Source: JAKORR01 sp964608495
GTDB taxonomy: Bacteria > Armatimonadota > Zipacnadia > Zipacnadales > FEN-943
Length of the DNA stretch: 42,180 bases
Assembly: GCA_964608495.1 (NCBI GenBank)
Contig: CAZSOQ010000009.1
Location: forward strand, 1 to 42,180
Reading direction: 5' to 3'
The notes under the pieces were generated by a model. The model ran no database searches. It saw only the letters and a list, made by a program, of their open reading frames with translations, and was not told the origin of the DNA. Below are positions 1 through 9,576 of this stretch, in pieces. Position 1 is the first letter of the stretch; each line of letters opens with the position of its first letter. Both the position numbers and the translations under genes were made by a program.

Positions 1-59
1 TTCTGGAGAAGCTGGCGCTGACCGACGACCGCCTGCCGCGGCGGCTGTGTCACGCCTAA
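1..59 (+). CDS. 3' end of an unidentified CDS
   Basis: Only the last 18 codons of a gene entering from the left edge are visible. Reading from base 3 gives LEKLALTDDRLPRRLCHA followed by TAA at 57-59. The other two plus frames are less convincing: one stops within a few codons and the other runs on into the repeat region without looking coding. The fragment is too short to assign a family. The stop codon is followed at once by the first R1 repeat, the same arrangement as after the stop at 7540-7542. Confidence 0.5.
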   Translation, partial: LEKLALTDDRLPRRLCHA

Positions 60-345
60 GTAGTTGCGCACATTGACAGAGAGCGAGGCATGCACGGGCG
101 AGCGGGCCGACCTGTGTCATCCGACAAGGCGGTTTGCAGCTGTGGGGCAGCGCCGGAGGCCCGGGTTCGAGCCCGCGCCGACTGGCGATGCGTGTCATCC
201 GCGGCCAATGCCATCGCACGGCCCGGACGTAGCTGCGCGGATAATGGGGTCAGGGGCCCGCGGCCCCTGCGGGGTCTGGGGCAGAGCCCCAGGGTGTTTC
301 CAGTGACAGGGCTCTGCTTGTCCCGATGCTCGCTCTATGTCATCA
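60..345 (+). repeat. Intergenic repeat R1, copy A, with two hairpins
   Basis: The 339 bases between the upstream stop and the gene at 399 hold no convincing gene. They share a short start (AGTAGTTGCGCAC) and a long core (about 188-345) with 7541-7745. The core contains GGATAATGGGGTCAGGGGC and two perfect hairpins. The first is at 251-258/262-269 (CAGGGGCC with GGCCCCTG, loop CGC). The second is at 276-282/286-292 (CTGGGGC-AGA-GCCCCAG). Copy A carries roughly 100 extra bases between the shared start and core. A small internal duplication of GTGTCATCCG is visible at about 114 and 191. The hairpins are not followed by a T-run, so they do not look like intrinsic terminators. Confidence 0.75.
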
Positions 346-398
346 CCAGAATGCACCTAGAGAGGCGCGAGGGCGTCGCGGATTGGGGGAAGGTGGCC

Positions 399-2876
399 AT
401 GTGCCAAGGGACGCTGTTGCTGCTCGTGATTGCCGTGGGGTGCGGACTGGCGTGGGCCAACGGGGCCGTGGACCTCACGCCGGCGCCGAAGCACGTGCGC
501 GAGCACGGGGGGACGGTGAGCTTCGCGGCCGACGCGCCGCCGATGATCGTGCTCGGCGACGGGGCCGGGCCGGTCGAGGACTACGCGGCTGAGCGGCTGC
601 GGGGACTTCTGGCCCGGCGCTTCGGCCTCGAGGCGGCCGTCTGCCGCGAGTCGGCGGTGCCGGAGGACGCGGGGGTGCTCGTGCTGCTGGGCCGCGACGC
701 GACGCACACCCGCCTGCGCGATCTGGTCGGCCGGCTCAAGCTGGCGTGGTCGCAGGACCCGCCGCCCCCGGATGCCTACGCGATCGAGGTGGCCGACGGC
801 GCGCAGACCGTGATCGTGCGCGGGTCCAACGAGCGGTCCGTCATCTACGGGGCGCAGGCGCTCTTCAGGCTGCTTCGCCGCGAGGGCGACAGGATCGTGC
901 TGCCCCGCGTCTCGGTGGAGGACTGGCCCAGCATCCCCTGGCGCGGGCGTCCCTACACCAGCGTGGCCACTCACCTCGAGCCGGGCGTGCTGGACGCCTA
1001 CCTCTCGGCGGGGCTCAACTTCCTCGACGTGCGCAAGGGGGCCTTCGGCTACGGACCGGACGAGGAGCTGGACCGCGAGGAGATCGCGAGGTGCCTGCGT
1101 GAGGCCCATCGGCGAGGGCTCTTCGTCTTCGGTACCGTCTCCTGCGGCATCAAGCCCGAGAAGTTCGACGGCGCGCTGCGCGTGTTCCGTGAGCTGATCG
1201 AGCTGGGCGTGGACGGCCTGTGGATCTCCTTCGACGACCCGGGCGGCGGGAGCGGTACCACCGAGCTCGCGCGGCGCGCGGTCGAGCTCGGCCGTGAGCA
1301 CGGCATGACGGGCCGCGCCATCGCCACCACGCCCCCGAGCGGCTCCTATCAGGTGATAGACACGCAGTTCAACCGCGAGATGATCCAGGTGCCGGGCATG
1401 GCCCAGGCCACCTGGTTCTTCACGCGCAACCCCTGCCGGGCGGACCTCGAGGCGGCTCGCCGGCTCGGCATCGAGGGCTTCCCGGCCTGGTGGCACAACT
1501 GGCCCCGCACCGATGCGGGCTTCACCCACGGCAGCTATGGCGGCACCAGCTTCCGCGCCGACGGCAAGCCGCCCTACATGGAGGTCCCTCCGCTGACCTC
1601 GGGCTGGCACAGCCCGAAGTACGAGGACCTGCGCGACGCGGCCGGCAACACGGACACCGTCATGATGTGGGGGGGCTGGCAGCCCGAGTACACCTGCGCC
1701 GTGCTGGGCACCTGGGCCTGGGCGCCGGAGACTCACGACTTCCAGCGCACGAGGCGGGCCATCTACGAGACCGTGTACGGAGCGGCGAACGTCGAGGGGA
1801 TGATGCGCTTCGACGACGCCCTGCGCGAGCTGAAGGGCCACTTCCTCCTGCCGGAGCGCTCGGCCGACCCGACGAAGAACTTCCCGCCGCGGCTGAGGCC
1901 CGATGCCGATCGGGAACGCGTGAGGGCCCTGATCGCCGAGATGGAGGGGCTGTGCAACGACATCGCGGCGACGGCGCCCCGGGAGTCGCTGCTCGAAGAG
2001 GAGCGGCTCCGGGCCCTCTTCCTTGAGCCGATGAAGGCCGAGCTGGCGACCGGGAAGGCCCTGGCGGGGCTGGAGCGTCCCGAGGATTGGTGGCCCGCGC
2101 ACGAAGCGGCCGTGATGGCCAGGCTTGCCGCGGGCGACCCGGCGGGCGTCGAGCAGCTCTCGGCGGAGATCCGGCCGAAGCTGGAGGCCCAGCTGGCGGC
2201 TCTTCTGGCCGCCGTGGGCGACCTGAAGGGCATGGATGCCTACGAGAAGCTGTGGCGCGAGCGGGCGGCCGGCGGCGTGGCCTACTGGGAGAAGGAGCTT
2301 GAGTGCCGAGCGGACGCCTTCGAGAAGGCCCTTGCCGACCGCGAAAAGGCGGGGCTGGACGTGCCCGGGATGCTGGCGAGACTGGCGGACCCACCCGCGG
2401 AAGGCAAGCTCCTGGCGACCGTCACCCCCGAGCAGCTCGCGCGGTCGCCCGTCACCTGCACGGGCGCCTGGTCAACCGGCCTGTACACGCGCGCCAACCC
2501 GCGCGCCTTTGTCCTGAGCTTCCCGGGCCACACCGCCTCGAAGCCGGGCGAGCTGTGCCAGGTGGCCTTCAGCATCCCGGTGCCCGAGTTCCGCGGCAAG
2601 CTCCATCTGCAGCTCCACCTGACCGACGAGTATGACAGCGACCGCTGGACGGGCTATCGCTTCTACCAGTTGCTGCACGGAGACACTGTGGTCTGGGAGG
2701 AGGACATCGCGCTGACGCGCCGCGGCGGCGGCGAGTGGACCAGCCTGGACGTCACGGCCTTGGCCCGGGGCCGTGACAGGCTCGACCTCACGCTCCGCCT
2801 CCTCGACAAGCGCTCGGTGGGCAACTACACGACCACGATCTTCCTCGGCCCGGTCCGGCTGGTGGACGTGCCCTGA
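399..2876 (+). CDS. Secreted GH84/GH20b-like beta-N-acetylhexosaminidase-type protein
   Basis: This is a predicted exported protein of 825 residues. I chose ATG 399 because a hydrophobic signal peptide (residues 1-20, ending LAWA) starts there and a GGGGAAGGTGG stretch lies just upstream. The longer open frame covers repeat R1. Residues about 28-175 resemble the GH20b accessory domain that precedes hexosaminidase barrels (VIYGAQALFRLLR, then VEDWPSIPWRGRPY). Residues about 180-480 look like the GH84-type barrel, with adjacent aspartates D279-D280 in LWISFDD, where GH84 enzymes carry their catalytic pair. The C-terminal 150 residues look like a beta-sandwich. Substrate is unproven; amino-sugar glycans are the family expectation. 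It heads a run of exported sugar-active genes. Confidence 0.75.
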   Translation: MCQGTLLLLVIAVGCGLAWANGAVDLTPAPKHVREHGGTVSFAADAPPMIVLGDGAGPVEDYAAERLRGLLARRFGLEAAVCRESAVPEDAGVLVLLGRDATHTRLRDLVGRLKLAWSQDPPPPDAYAIEVADGAQTVIVRGSNERSVIYGAQALFRLLRREGDRIVLPRVSVEDWPSIPWRGRPYTSVATHLEPGVLDAYLSAGLNFLDVRKGAFGYGPDEELDREEIARCLREAHRRGLFVFGTVSCGIKPEKFDGALRVFRELIELGVDGLWISFDDPGGGSGTTELARRAVELGREHGMTGRAIATTPPSGSYQVIDTQFNREMIQVPGMAQATWFFTRNPCRADLEAARRLGIEGFPAWWHNWPRTDAGFTHGSYGGTSFRADGKPPYMEVPPLTSGWHSPKYEDLRDAAGNTDTVMMWGGWQPEYTCAVLGTWAWAPETHDFQRTRRAIYETVYGAANVEGMMRFDDALRELKGHFLLPERSADPTKNFPPRLRPDADRERVRALIAEMEGLCNDIAATAPRESLLEEERLRALFLEPMKAELATGKALAGLERPEDWWPAHEAAVMARLAAGDPAGVEQLSAEIRPKLEAQLAALLAAVGDLKGMDAYEKLWRERAAGGVAYWEKELECRADAFEKALADREKAGLDVPGMLARLADPPAEGKLLATVTPEQLARSPVTCTGAWSTGLYTRANPRAFVLSFPGHTASKPGELCQVAFSIPVPEFRGKLHLQLHLTDEYDSDRWTGYRFYQLLHGDTVVWEEDIALTRRGGGEWTSLDVTALARGRDRLDLTLRLLDKRSVGNYTTTIFLGPVRLVDVP

Positions 2877-2934
2877 GGGCCCGTGGCCGCCGGTCCGCGC
2901 CGCGCCGGAACCGCAGTACGGAGGGCTGATCGCG

Positions 2935-4971
2935 ATGCGCCGGGTGACCGTGACCGCCGTCCTGCTGGCCTGCGCTGTGGCTCTCGCCCAGCCCTATCGC
3001 GTGGGTGTGCTCGATGTGGGCCTCACGGGCGGCAGGGGGGCATCGTCGGCCGGCTTCCTGGGCGCCTTCGACGACCTGCCCGACTACGAGGCCCAGCCTC
3101 TCTCCAGCCTCGACCTCGCCTCGCTGTACCGCTACGACATCGTGGTGCTCTACGACCTGCATGAGCCGGGTCAGGTCACGCCCACCTGGCGCGAGAACCT
3201 GCAGGAGTACGCGAAGACGGGCGGCTCGCTGCTGAGCATTTACCACCAGCATCTGTTCCCCTCGATCGGCCCCGGGGTGCTCAAGGTGGGCGTGCGCGAG
3301 GTCGAACCCCTGGGCGACGACCCCATCACCGAGGGCATCACGCGCTTCAAGACCGACTGGCCCGACCACATCATCCTGCAGCCCGGCGAGGCGGCCACGG
3401 TGTTCCTGCGGAACGCCGACGGGCAGCCCGTCGCGGCCTACGGGCGCCTCGGGAAGGGCAAGCTGGTGAACTGCGGCCTGGCGCTGGGCATCAACAGCGA
3501 CTGGGCCACGAGCAAGCCGCCGCAGGGCATGGAGAAGACGCTGCTGGCGAGGATGCTGGACTGGCTCCGGCCCGAGGAGCGCTGGCCGGCTCGGCTGGCG
3601 GCCCACGCCGCGGAGCCGCGCCTCCAGGTCTGGCTGGACGCAAGGGCCCTGCGCCAGCCCTCGCCGGTGGCGGTGCAGGTGCGGGGGGTGATGCCGCCCG
3701 GCGCGGAGCCGCCGGCGGCCCACCTGGCCGTGGTGGATGAGCAGGGCAAGAGGGCCGAAGCCACGCGCCCGCTGGAGACCCAGGCCCTGGCGGGCACCGA
3801 GCTGCGCGACGTGGACCAGCGGATCGCGCTGCCCACGGAGGGTCTGGCCTCGGGTCCGGCAAGAGTCACCTATGCCGTCTCGGCCGGCGGGACGGAGCTG
3901 CAAGGCGAAGGGGAGGTGCGACTCGTGCGCGCCACGCCGCCGGAGAGGGAGTTCCGCGCCTTCTGGACGCACGCCGTCGAGGACCGGCTGCCCGCGGACA
4001 TCATGCCCCGGATCAGGGCCTGCGGCTTCAACGCCGTGATCCCGCGCAGCTCCGGGGGCACGGGCGCCTTCTACCTGTCGCGCGTGCTGCCCGACGTCAA
4101 GAACATCCTGGGCGACGAGGACTGGCTGGCCAACTGCATCGAGCACGCGCACCGCAACGGGCTGCAGGTCCATCCCTACCGCAACTGCTTCATCATGGAG
4201 GGGCGGGCCGGCAAGGAGACCATCGCGAGCTTCCGCGCCGCCGGGCGGCTGCAGGAGGACCCCGCGGGCCGGCCGCTCGACTGGATGTGCCCCAGCCAGG
4301 ACGTGAACCGCCAGGTCGAGCTCGCCGCGGCCACGGAGTTCGTGCGCGACTACGAGGTGGACGGCTTCCAGTTCGACTTCATCCGCTGCCCCAGCGCCTC
4401 GGGCTGCTTCTGCCCGCGCTGCAGGGAGAAGTTCGAGCACGAGCGCGGGGCGCGCGTCGAGCGCTGGCCGCAGGACGTGGTCAGCGGCGGTGCGCTCTTC
4501 GAGGAGTACACGCGCTTCCGCCAGCAGCAGATCACCCAGACCGTGGCGATGGTCTCGAAGGCCATCCGGCAGATCAGGCCCGAGGTCAGGATCTCGGCGG
4601 CGGTGTTCAGGAACTACGCGCAGGACTCGATCAGCGTGGGCCAGGACTGGGTGACCTGGGCCAAGGAGGGGTACGTGGACTTCCTGTGCCCGATGGACTA
4701 CACCAGCGACGTGGGGGAGCTGGACCGCCTCGTGCGCGACCAGATCGAGCGCGTGGGGCAGTACGTGCCCGTCTGCGCCGGCCTGGGTCTTGCCGCGAGC
4801 CGCACGCGGATGGCCTCGCCCGAGGACCTGGCCCTGCAGGTGGACATCGCGCGGCAGGCGGGCTGCCGGGGCTTTGTCCTCTTCGCCTGGTACCCGGGGT
4901 GCGACGAGCAGATAGTCCTGCCGCAGCGCAACGACTGCCTGGCGGGGTCGCCGCCGGTGCCGTGGGAGTAG
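2935..4971 (+). CDS. Secreted GHL10-type glycosyl hydrolase-like protein with amidotransferase-like N-domain
   Basis: The start ATG 2935 follows GGAGG at 2920-2924 and begins a signal peptide (residues 1-19, ending ALAQ). The mature part of this 678-residue protein has two regions. Residues about 22-215 resemble the ThuA/class I glutamine-amidotransferase-like fold that often precedes barrels in carbohydrate-active proteins. A linker follows. Residues about 338-670 match glycosyl-hydrolase-like family GHL10 (DUF187): EREFRAFWTH at the first strand, and VDGFQFDFIRCP (D476, D481), the usual signature strand. A CxCPxC cluster near 491-496 is typical of this group. It lies 58 bp after the preceding gene and is probably co-transcribed with it. 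Activity is unknown. Confidence 0.7.
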   Translation: MRRVTVTAVLLACAVALAQPYRVGVLDVGLTGGRGASSAGFLGAFDDLPDYEAQPLSSLDLASLYRYDIVVLYDLHEPGQVTPTWRENLQEYAKTGGSLLSIYHQHLFPSIGPGVLKVGVREVEPLGDDPITEGITRFKTDWPDHIILQPGEAATVFLRNADGQPVAAYGRLGKGKLVNCGLALGINSDWATSKPPQGMEKTLLARMLDWLRPEERWPARLAAHAAEPRLQVWLDARALRQPSPVAVQVRGVMPPGAEPPAAHLAVVDEQGKRAEATRPLETQALAGTELRDVDQRIALPTEGLASGPARVTYAVSAGGTELQGEGEVRLVRATPPEREFRAFWTHAVEDRLPADIMPRIRACGFNAVIPRSSGGTGAFYLSRVLPDVKNILGDEDWLANCIEHAHRNGLQVHPYRNCFIMEGRAGKETIASFRAAGRLQEDPAGRPLDWMCPSQDVNRQVELAAATEFVRDYEVDGFQFDFIRCPSASGCFCPRCREKFEHERGARVERWPQDVVSGGALFEEYTRFRQQQITQTVAMVSKAIRQIRPEVRISAAVFRNYAQDSISVGQDWVTWAKEGYVDFLCPMDYTSDVGELDRLVRDQIERVGQYVPVCAGLGLAASRTRMASPEDLALQVDIARQAGCRGFVLFAWYPGCDEQIVLPQRNDCLAGSPPVPWE

Positions 4972-5019
4972 ACAGGTCCGAGAGCCCGCGTCGCCTGGCG
5001 CGAAGGGAGATGACAGGCC

Positions 5020-7542
5020 ATGAGACCGCTGTCCTCACACATGGTGTTCCCGGCGGCCGCGTTCGTGCTGCTATGCGCCGTCTCGGTGATCGGCGCGCAG
5101 CCGCCCGAGGACGCGATTGTCTTCTACGTCGCGACGACCGGGAACGACCAGTGGTCGGGCAAGCTGGCCGAGCCCAACGCCGCCAAGACCGACGGCCCCT
5201 TCGCGGGCATCACCCGGGCACGCGACGCGATCCGCGGCCTCAAGGCCGCGGGCGCGCTGGACCGGCCGGTGACGGTCCGCATCAGGGGCGGCACCTACTA
5301 CGTCCTCGACACCATCGTCCTCACGCCCGAGGACTCGGGCACCGAGCAGGCCCCCGTGACCTACGCCGCCTATCCGGGCGAGAAGCCGGTGCTCTGCGGG
5401 GGCAGGCCCATCACGGGCCTCAAACCCGATGGGGGAGGGACAGTGTCGGTGGTCCTGCCGGAGGTCAAGAGCGGCGAGTGGTACTTCCGCCAGCTCTTCG
5501 TGGGTGACGAGCGCCAGGTCCGCGCCCGCGAGCCCGACTTCGACCCATCGGACCCGTACCGCGGCGGCTTCTGGTATGTCTACAAGCACGCGCAGGGCTT
5601 CGGCAGCGCCGTGGGCAACATCCACAATCCGGGCGACTGGATGGAGTACAAGGTCAGGGCGCCCGCCGCCGGTGAGTATCTCTTCTGGACCTACTACGGG
5701 GCCCAGAACGCGCCCTTCGGCACGACCGACATGGGCGGGCGGACGGTCGTGACGGTGGACGGCGGCGAGCCGGTGGCCCTGATGAACCTGCCCGACACGG
5801 CCGGCTGGAGCGTCTTCGCGTGGTCGCACAGTGCCACGCTGACCCTGACGGCGGGCGAGCACGTCCTGCGCTGGCAGAACGTGAAGGGCGGTGGGCTGAA
5901 CCTCGAGGCCTTTGCCCTGTCGGACGATCCCGACTGGGCGCCCGAGGGCACGGAGCTGACGGACCCGGCGCCCGGCAGGCACGTCGTCCTGATCCAGGCC
6001 GAGGACTTCGCTGCGTCTCACGGCCCGCAGCTCAGCGTCTCCGTTGGCGGCGGCGACAAGCACGAGTTCCGCTGCGAGCCGGGCACGGTCAAGAAGGCCT
6101 GGGCCGACGTGCCCGACCCCGAGGTCCACATCTTCCCCTCCGACTGCTGCAGGGCCTTCAAGGAGATCGTCCGCCTCGAGGCCGTGGACGAGGCGACGGG
6201 TACCGTGACCGTGGGCGGGCCCGAGTGCGTGGCGCTGCTGCGCATGGGCGACAGGTATTTCGTCGAGAACGTGCCCGACGCCCTGGACAGCCCCGGCGAG
6301 TGGTACCTGGACCGCGACAGCGGTGTCCTGCGCTACCGGCCGCCCAAGCCCCTGGCCGGCGACACGGAGATCATCGCGCCCGTGGTCGGGCGGGTCTTCG
6401 AGTTCAGGAGCGACCCCGAAGGCGCCGGGCCCGTCAGCCACCTCCGCCTGTCCGGCCTCACCGTCAAGAACACGGACTACTCCCCCGACGACGGCTGCGT
6501 GGGCTTCCAGATGGGCAAGGACGGGGCCGTCTACCTGAGCGGCGCCCAGGCCTGCGTCGTCGAGGGGTGCGAGTTCCTCAACACCGGCAAGTACGCCGTC
6601 TGCCTGGCCGGCGGCAAGGGCAACTCGGTCCTCGGCAACGACATCGCCCACGGCGGCGAAGGCGGTGTCCTGCTGCTCGACTCGGCGGGCAATACGGTCT
6701 CGGACAACTACATCCACCACTGCGGGGAAATCTACAAGCACATCGGCGGCGTGGTCCTGCAGGGGCCGGGCGCAAGCGACAACGTCATCTCGCACAACCT
6801 GATCCACACGATGTCGCGGTACGGGATCACGCTCAAGAACGCCGGCTCGCGCAACACGGTCCAGTACAACGAGCTGTACGACCTGAACACCGAGACCTAC
6901 GACACGGGCGGCATCGAGGTAACCCAGCACGACAAGGAGTTCCGCAGCGGCAGCCTCATTGACCACAACATCGTCCGCGACGTGATCGGGTACTCCTGCA
7001 CGAACGGCCAGCCGGTGTACCTGTCCTGGGGCATCTACCTGGACTCCTACGCGGGCGGCTACACCGTCACGAACAACATCGTGTACCGCAACTCCCACGG
7101 CGGCCTGATGGTCCAGGGCGGCAAGGACAATGTGATCGAGAACAACGTCTTCGTGGACAGCACGGGCAGCCAGCTCTACTTCCCCAACTTCCAGGGCAAC
7201 ACGACCGGCACGGTGTTCCGCAGGAACATCGTGTACTACACGAACCCGGACGCCGTGGTGATGGCCACGGGCAGCGTGAGCCCGGAGATGATGACGGCCG
7301 ACCACAATCTGTACTTCCTCGCCGGTGGGGGAGAGCTGAAGGCGCGGGGCGCGGGTATGGCGACCTTCGAGGACTGGCGGAAGCTGGGTTTCGACGAGGA
7401 CTCGCCGGTGGCGGACCCGCTCTTTGTGGACCCGGCAGCCGACAACTATGCCCTCAAGCCCCAGTCCCCGGCCTTCGGGCTGGGCTTCCAGGCGATAGAC
7501 ACGACCAAGATCGGCCTGCTGCGCAAGCGTCCGGCGGGCTGA
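5020..7542 (+). CDS. Secreted right-handed parallel beta-helix protein with embedded carbohydrate-binding-like module
   Basis: This 840-residue protein starts at ATG 5020 after AAGGGAGATG and has an N-terminal signal peptide ending near residue 27 (VIGAQ). Residues 32-150 carry the usual opening of exported beta-helix proteins: FYVATTGNDQWSGKLAEPN, then RARDAIRGLK, then RIRGGTYYV. Residues about 205-310 look like an inserted CBM6/CBM35-type jelly roll (PGDWMEYKVRAPAAGEYLFW). From about 470 to 790, short repeated strands follow each other (GNSVLGNDIAHGG, GNTVSDNYIHHCGE, DNVISHNLIHTMSRYGI), the mark of a right-handed parallel beta-helix. Such proteins are often polysaccharide lyases or glycosidases, but no catalytic set is certain here. 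It is probably the third gene of the 399-7542 operon. Confidence 0.75.
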   Translation: MRPLSSHMVFPAAAFVLLCAVSVIGAQPPEDAIVFYVATTGNDQWSGKLAEPNAAKTDGPFAGITRARDAIRGLKAAGALDRPVTVRIRGGTYYVLDTIVLTPEDSGTEQAPVTYAAYPGEKPVLCGGRPITGLKPDGGGTVSVVLPEVKSGEWYFRQLFVGDERQVRAREPDFDPSDPYRGGFWYVYKHAQGFGSAVGNIHNPGDWMEYKVRAPAAGEYLFWTYYGAQNAPFGTTDMGGRTVVTVDGGEPVALMNLPDTAGWSVFAWSHSATLTLTAGEHVLRWQNVKGGGLNLEAFALSDDPDWAPEGTELTDPAPGRHVVLIQAEDFAASHGPQLSVSVGGGDKHEFRCEPGTVKKAWADVPDPEVHIFPSDCCRAFKEIVRLEAVDEATGTVTVGGPECVALLRMGDRYFVENVPDALDSPGEWYLDRDSGVLRYRPPKPLAGDTEIIAPVVGRVFEFRSDPEGAGPVSHLRLSGLTVKNTDYSPDDGCVGFQMGKDGAVYLSGAQACVVEGCEFLNTGKYAVCLAGGKGNSVLGNDIAHGGEGGVLLLDSAGNTVSDNYIHHCGEIYKHIGGVVLQGPGASDNVISHNLIHTMSRYGITLKNAGSRNTVQYNELYDLNTETYDTGGIEVTQHDKEFRSGSLIDHNIVRDVIGYSCTNGQPVYLSWGIYLDSYAGGYTVTNNIVYRNSHGGLMVQGGKDNVIENNVFVDSTGSQLYFPNFQGNTTGTVFRRNIVYYTNPDAVVMATGSVSPEMMTADHNLYFLAGGGELKARGAGMATFEDWRKLGFDEDSPVADPLFVDPAADNYALKPQSPAFGLGFQAIDTTKIGLLRKRPAG

Positions 7543-7745
7543 GTAGTTGCGCACCGGCTGATGCGGTGAGACGCGTCATCCGCGGCCAGGGCCACGGCAC
7601 GGCACGGACGTAGGTGCGCGGATAATGGGGTCAGGGGCGAGAGGTGCGCAGCACCTCCTGGCCCCTGCGGGGTCTGGGGCAGAGCCCCAGGGTGTTTGTA
7701 GTTACAGGGCCTTCCTCCTTCCTGTGCTCGCTGTATGCCATCACG
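7543..7745 (+). repeat. Intergenic repeat R1, copy B, with nested hairpins
   Basis: This is the second copy of R1, starting at the stop codon of the beta-helix gene and filling most of the 270-base gap before 7813. It shares AGTAGTTGCGCAC, CGTCATCCGCGGCCA, GCGCGGATAATGGGGTCAGG and CTCGCTNTATG with copy A. The first hairpin is enlarged: the outer stem CAGGGGC/GCCCCTG at 7632-7638/7661-7667 now encloses an inner perfect stem GAGGTGC/GCACCTC at 7641-7647/7651-7657. The second hairpin CTGGGGC-AGA-GCCCCAG at 7674-7690 is unchanged. Both copies sit just upstream of signal-peptide genes. Confidence 0.8.
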
Positions 7746-7812
7746 AGGCCCTGCTTCGCGGCCCGGCTATCTCTCCGCCGCCGCGCGAGGCGAAGGGCAC
7801 AAACGGGGGTGC

Positions 7813-9480
7813 ATGGCAATGCGGACGTGCTGGGTTGTTCTCGCTCTGGTGTTGCTCGCGACGCTGGGCAGCCCGGTGGCCCGGGGTGACCAGACGGTTG
7901 CCATCGGCCCGGACAAGAAGCTCATCGAGTGGGGGTGGGACGAGCCGGGGCCGGCCTTCATGCGCGCCCACGCCGACTTCATGGACCGCGTGGGCTTCGA
8001 CGGCGTTATCTTCCACCTTGAGCCCGTCCACGACGGCACGACCGTCAACTTCAGTTGGGAGTGCTGGGGCGCCACGCGCTTCGAGCTCGCGGACTTCCGC
8101 CAGAACATCGAGGACCTGCGCGCCTGCCGCTTCCGCGACCTCACCGACAACTTCGCCCGTTTCAACGTCTGCCCCGGGAACGTGGACTGGTTCGACGATG
8201 CGGCCTTCGCCACCGTCGTCCACAACGCGAAGGTCGCCGCCAAGGTGGCCCGCGACGGCGGCTGCAAGGGCTTCATGTTCGACATCGAGCAGTACAACGA
8301 GCCGCCCTTCAGCTATGAGAAGCTGGCTCACAAGGACACGAAGACCTTCGCCGAGTACGAGCAGATCGTCCGCCGCCGCGGCCGGGAGTTCATGCAGGCG
8401 ATCAACACGGAGTTCCCCGACATCGTCGTCCTGCTGACCTACGGCTACGGGATCACGGGCATCGGCGGCGATCGCAGCAAGGCCCACTACGGGCTGCTCA
8501 AGAACCTGCTGGACGGCATGTTCGAGGCCGCCAGCCCCGACACGACGATCGTGGATGCCTACGAGGGCGCCTACCCCTTCCGCCGGCTCGCCCAGTTCCG
8601 GGAGGCCTACCGCAGCGTCCGCGAGGGAATGCTGCAGCACACGGCCGTGCCCGAGGCCTATGCCCGCCACGTGCGCGTCGGCTTCGGCGTGTGGATGGAC
8701 ATGAACTGGCGCCGCTATGGGTGGCACACCGACGACTTCGAGCGCAACTACTTCACGCCGGACGAGTTCGAGTACTCCCTGTCCTGCGGCCTGGCCGTCA
8801 CGGACAAGTACGTGTGGGTCTACACGGAGACCCCGCGATGGTGGACGCGGGACAAGCTGCCCGTGGAGTACCGCCGGGCGCTGCGCCGCGCCAAGCTCCC
8901 CCGCGTCCTTGACGACGCTGCCTTCCCGGACCGCAGGATCAAGGGCGACCCGGGATCGCCGCCGCCGCGTGCTGCCGATCAGCCCGGCTACAGCGACGAG
9001 GACACCTTCGGCGACCTCCGGGCGAAGTACGACTTCCTGGCCGACCTGCCGGTGGCGTGGCAGTTCCGCACCGACCCGAAGAACGAAGGCGTGAAGGCGG
9101 GCTGGTTCGCGCCCGACCTGGACACCGCCGCCTGGCGCGACATAGAGATCGGCAAGTTCTGGGACGAGCAGGGGCTCGAGTACACGGGCTACGCCTGGTA
9201 CCGCCTGACCTGGGACACTCCGCGGTTCCAGGCGCCGCCCGGCAGCCAGGTGGTGCTGTGGTTCGGCGCGGCCGACGAGGCGGCCACGGTGTGGGTCAAC
9301 GGCGCCAGGGCCGGCGAGCATGACGTCGGCGCTGATGCCGGCTGGGACAAGCGGTTCCCCATCGTGGTCACCGGCAAGCTGCGTCCGGGCGAGCGGAACG
9401 TCATCGCCCTTCGCGTCCACAACAGCACCCTCGCCGGCGGGCTATGGAAGTCCGTGAAGCTGGCGGTGTCGAAGTCCTGA
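7813..9480 (+). CDS. Secreted glycoside-hydrolase-like protein with C-terminal jelly roll
   Basis: This 555-residue exported protein starts at ATG 7813 (an alternative ATG lies at 7819) and has a signal peptide over residues 1-25 (CWVVLALVLLATLGSPVA). Residues about 35-370 read as a TIM-barrel hydrolase-like region, with strand motifs such as FDGVIFHLEPVHDG, CKGFMFDIEQYNEPPF and VVLLTYGYG. Acidic residues at strand ends would suit a glycosidase, but I cannot name a family. Residues about 425-555 form a galactose-binding-like sandwich similar to the sugar-binding domain of GH2 enzymes: YAWYRLTWDTP, VVLWFGAADEAATVWVNG and ALRVHNSTLAGG. It ends 96 bp before a URO-D-family gene on the same strand. 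Confidence 0.65.
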   Translation: MAMRTCWVVLALVLLATLGSPVARGDQTVAIGPDKKLIEWGWDEPGPAFMRAHADFMDRVGFDGVIFHLEPVHDGTTVNFSWECWGATRFELADFRQNIEDLRACRFRDLTDNFARFNVCPGNVDWFDDAAFATVVHNAKVAAKVARDGGCKGFMFDIEQYNEPPFSYEKLAHKDTKTFAEYEQIVRRRGREFMQAINTEFPDIVVLLTYGYGITGIGGDRSKAHYGLLKNLLDGMFEAASPDTTIVDAYEGAYPFRRLAQFREAYRSVREGMLQHTAVPEAYARHVRVGFGVWMDMNWRRYGWHTDDFERNYFTPDEFEYSLSCGLAVTDKYVWVYTETPRWWTRDKLPVEYRRALRRAKLPRVLDDAAFPDRRIKGDPGSPPPRAADQPGYSDEDTFGDLRAKYDFLADLPVAWQFRTDPKNEGVKAGWFAPDLDTAAWRDIEIGKFWDEQGLEYTGYAWYRLTWDTPRFQAPPGSQVVLWFGAADEAATVWVNGARAGEHDVGADAGWDKRFPIVVTGKLRPGERNVIALRVHNSTLAGGLWKSVKLAVSKS

Positions 9481-9576
9481 GGCGTGGGTCCCCGGCCCGC
9501 GACGCCGGCCGCCGGCGGAAGGGTCGCGGCCACGACCCGCGAAGGAGCGCCACCACGGCAAGGAGTGATGAAAGCC

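Noticed and set aside
251..292. R1 and R2 hairpins as intrinsic terminators
   Set aside because: None is followed by a T-run on either strand and they lie close to the start of the next gene.
90..398. 103-codon N-terminal extension of the first glycosidase-like gene
   Set aside because: It covers the R1 repeat and both its hairpins. A signal peptide begins cleanly at ATG 399 after a ribosome binding site.
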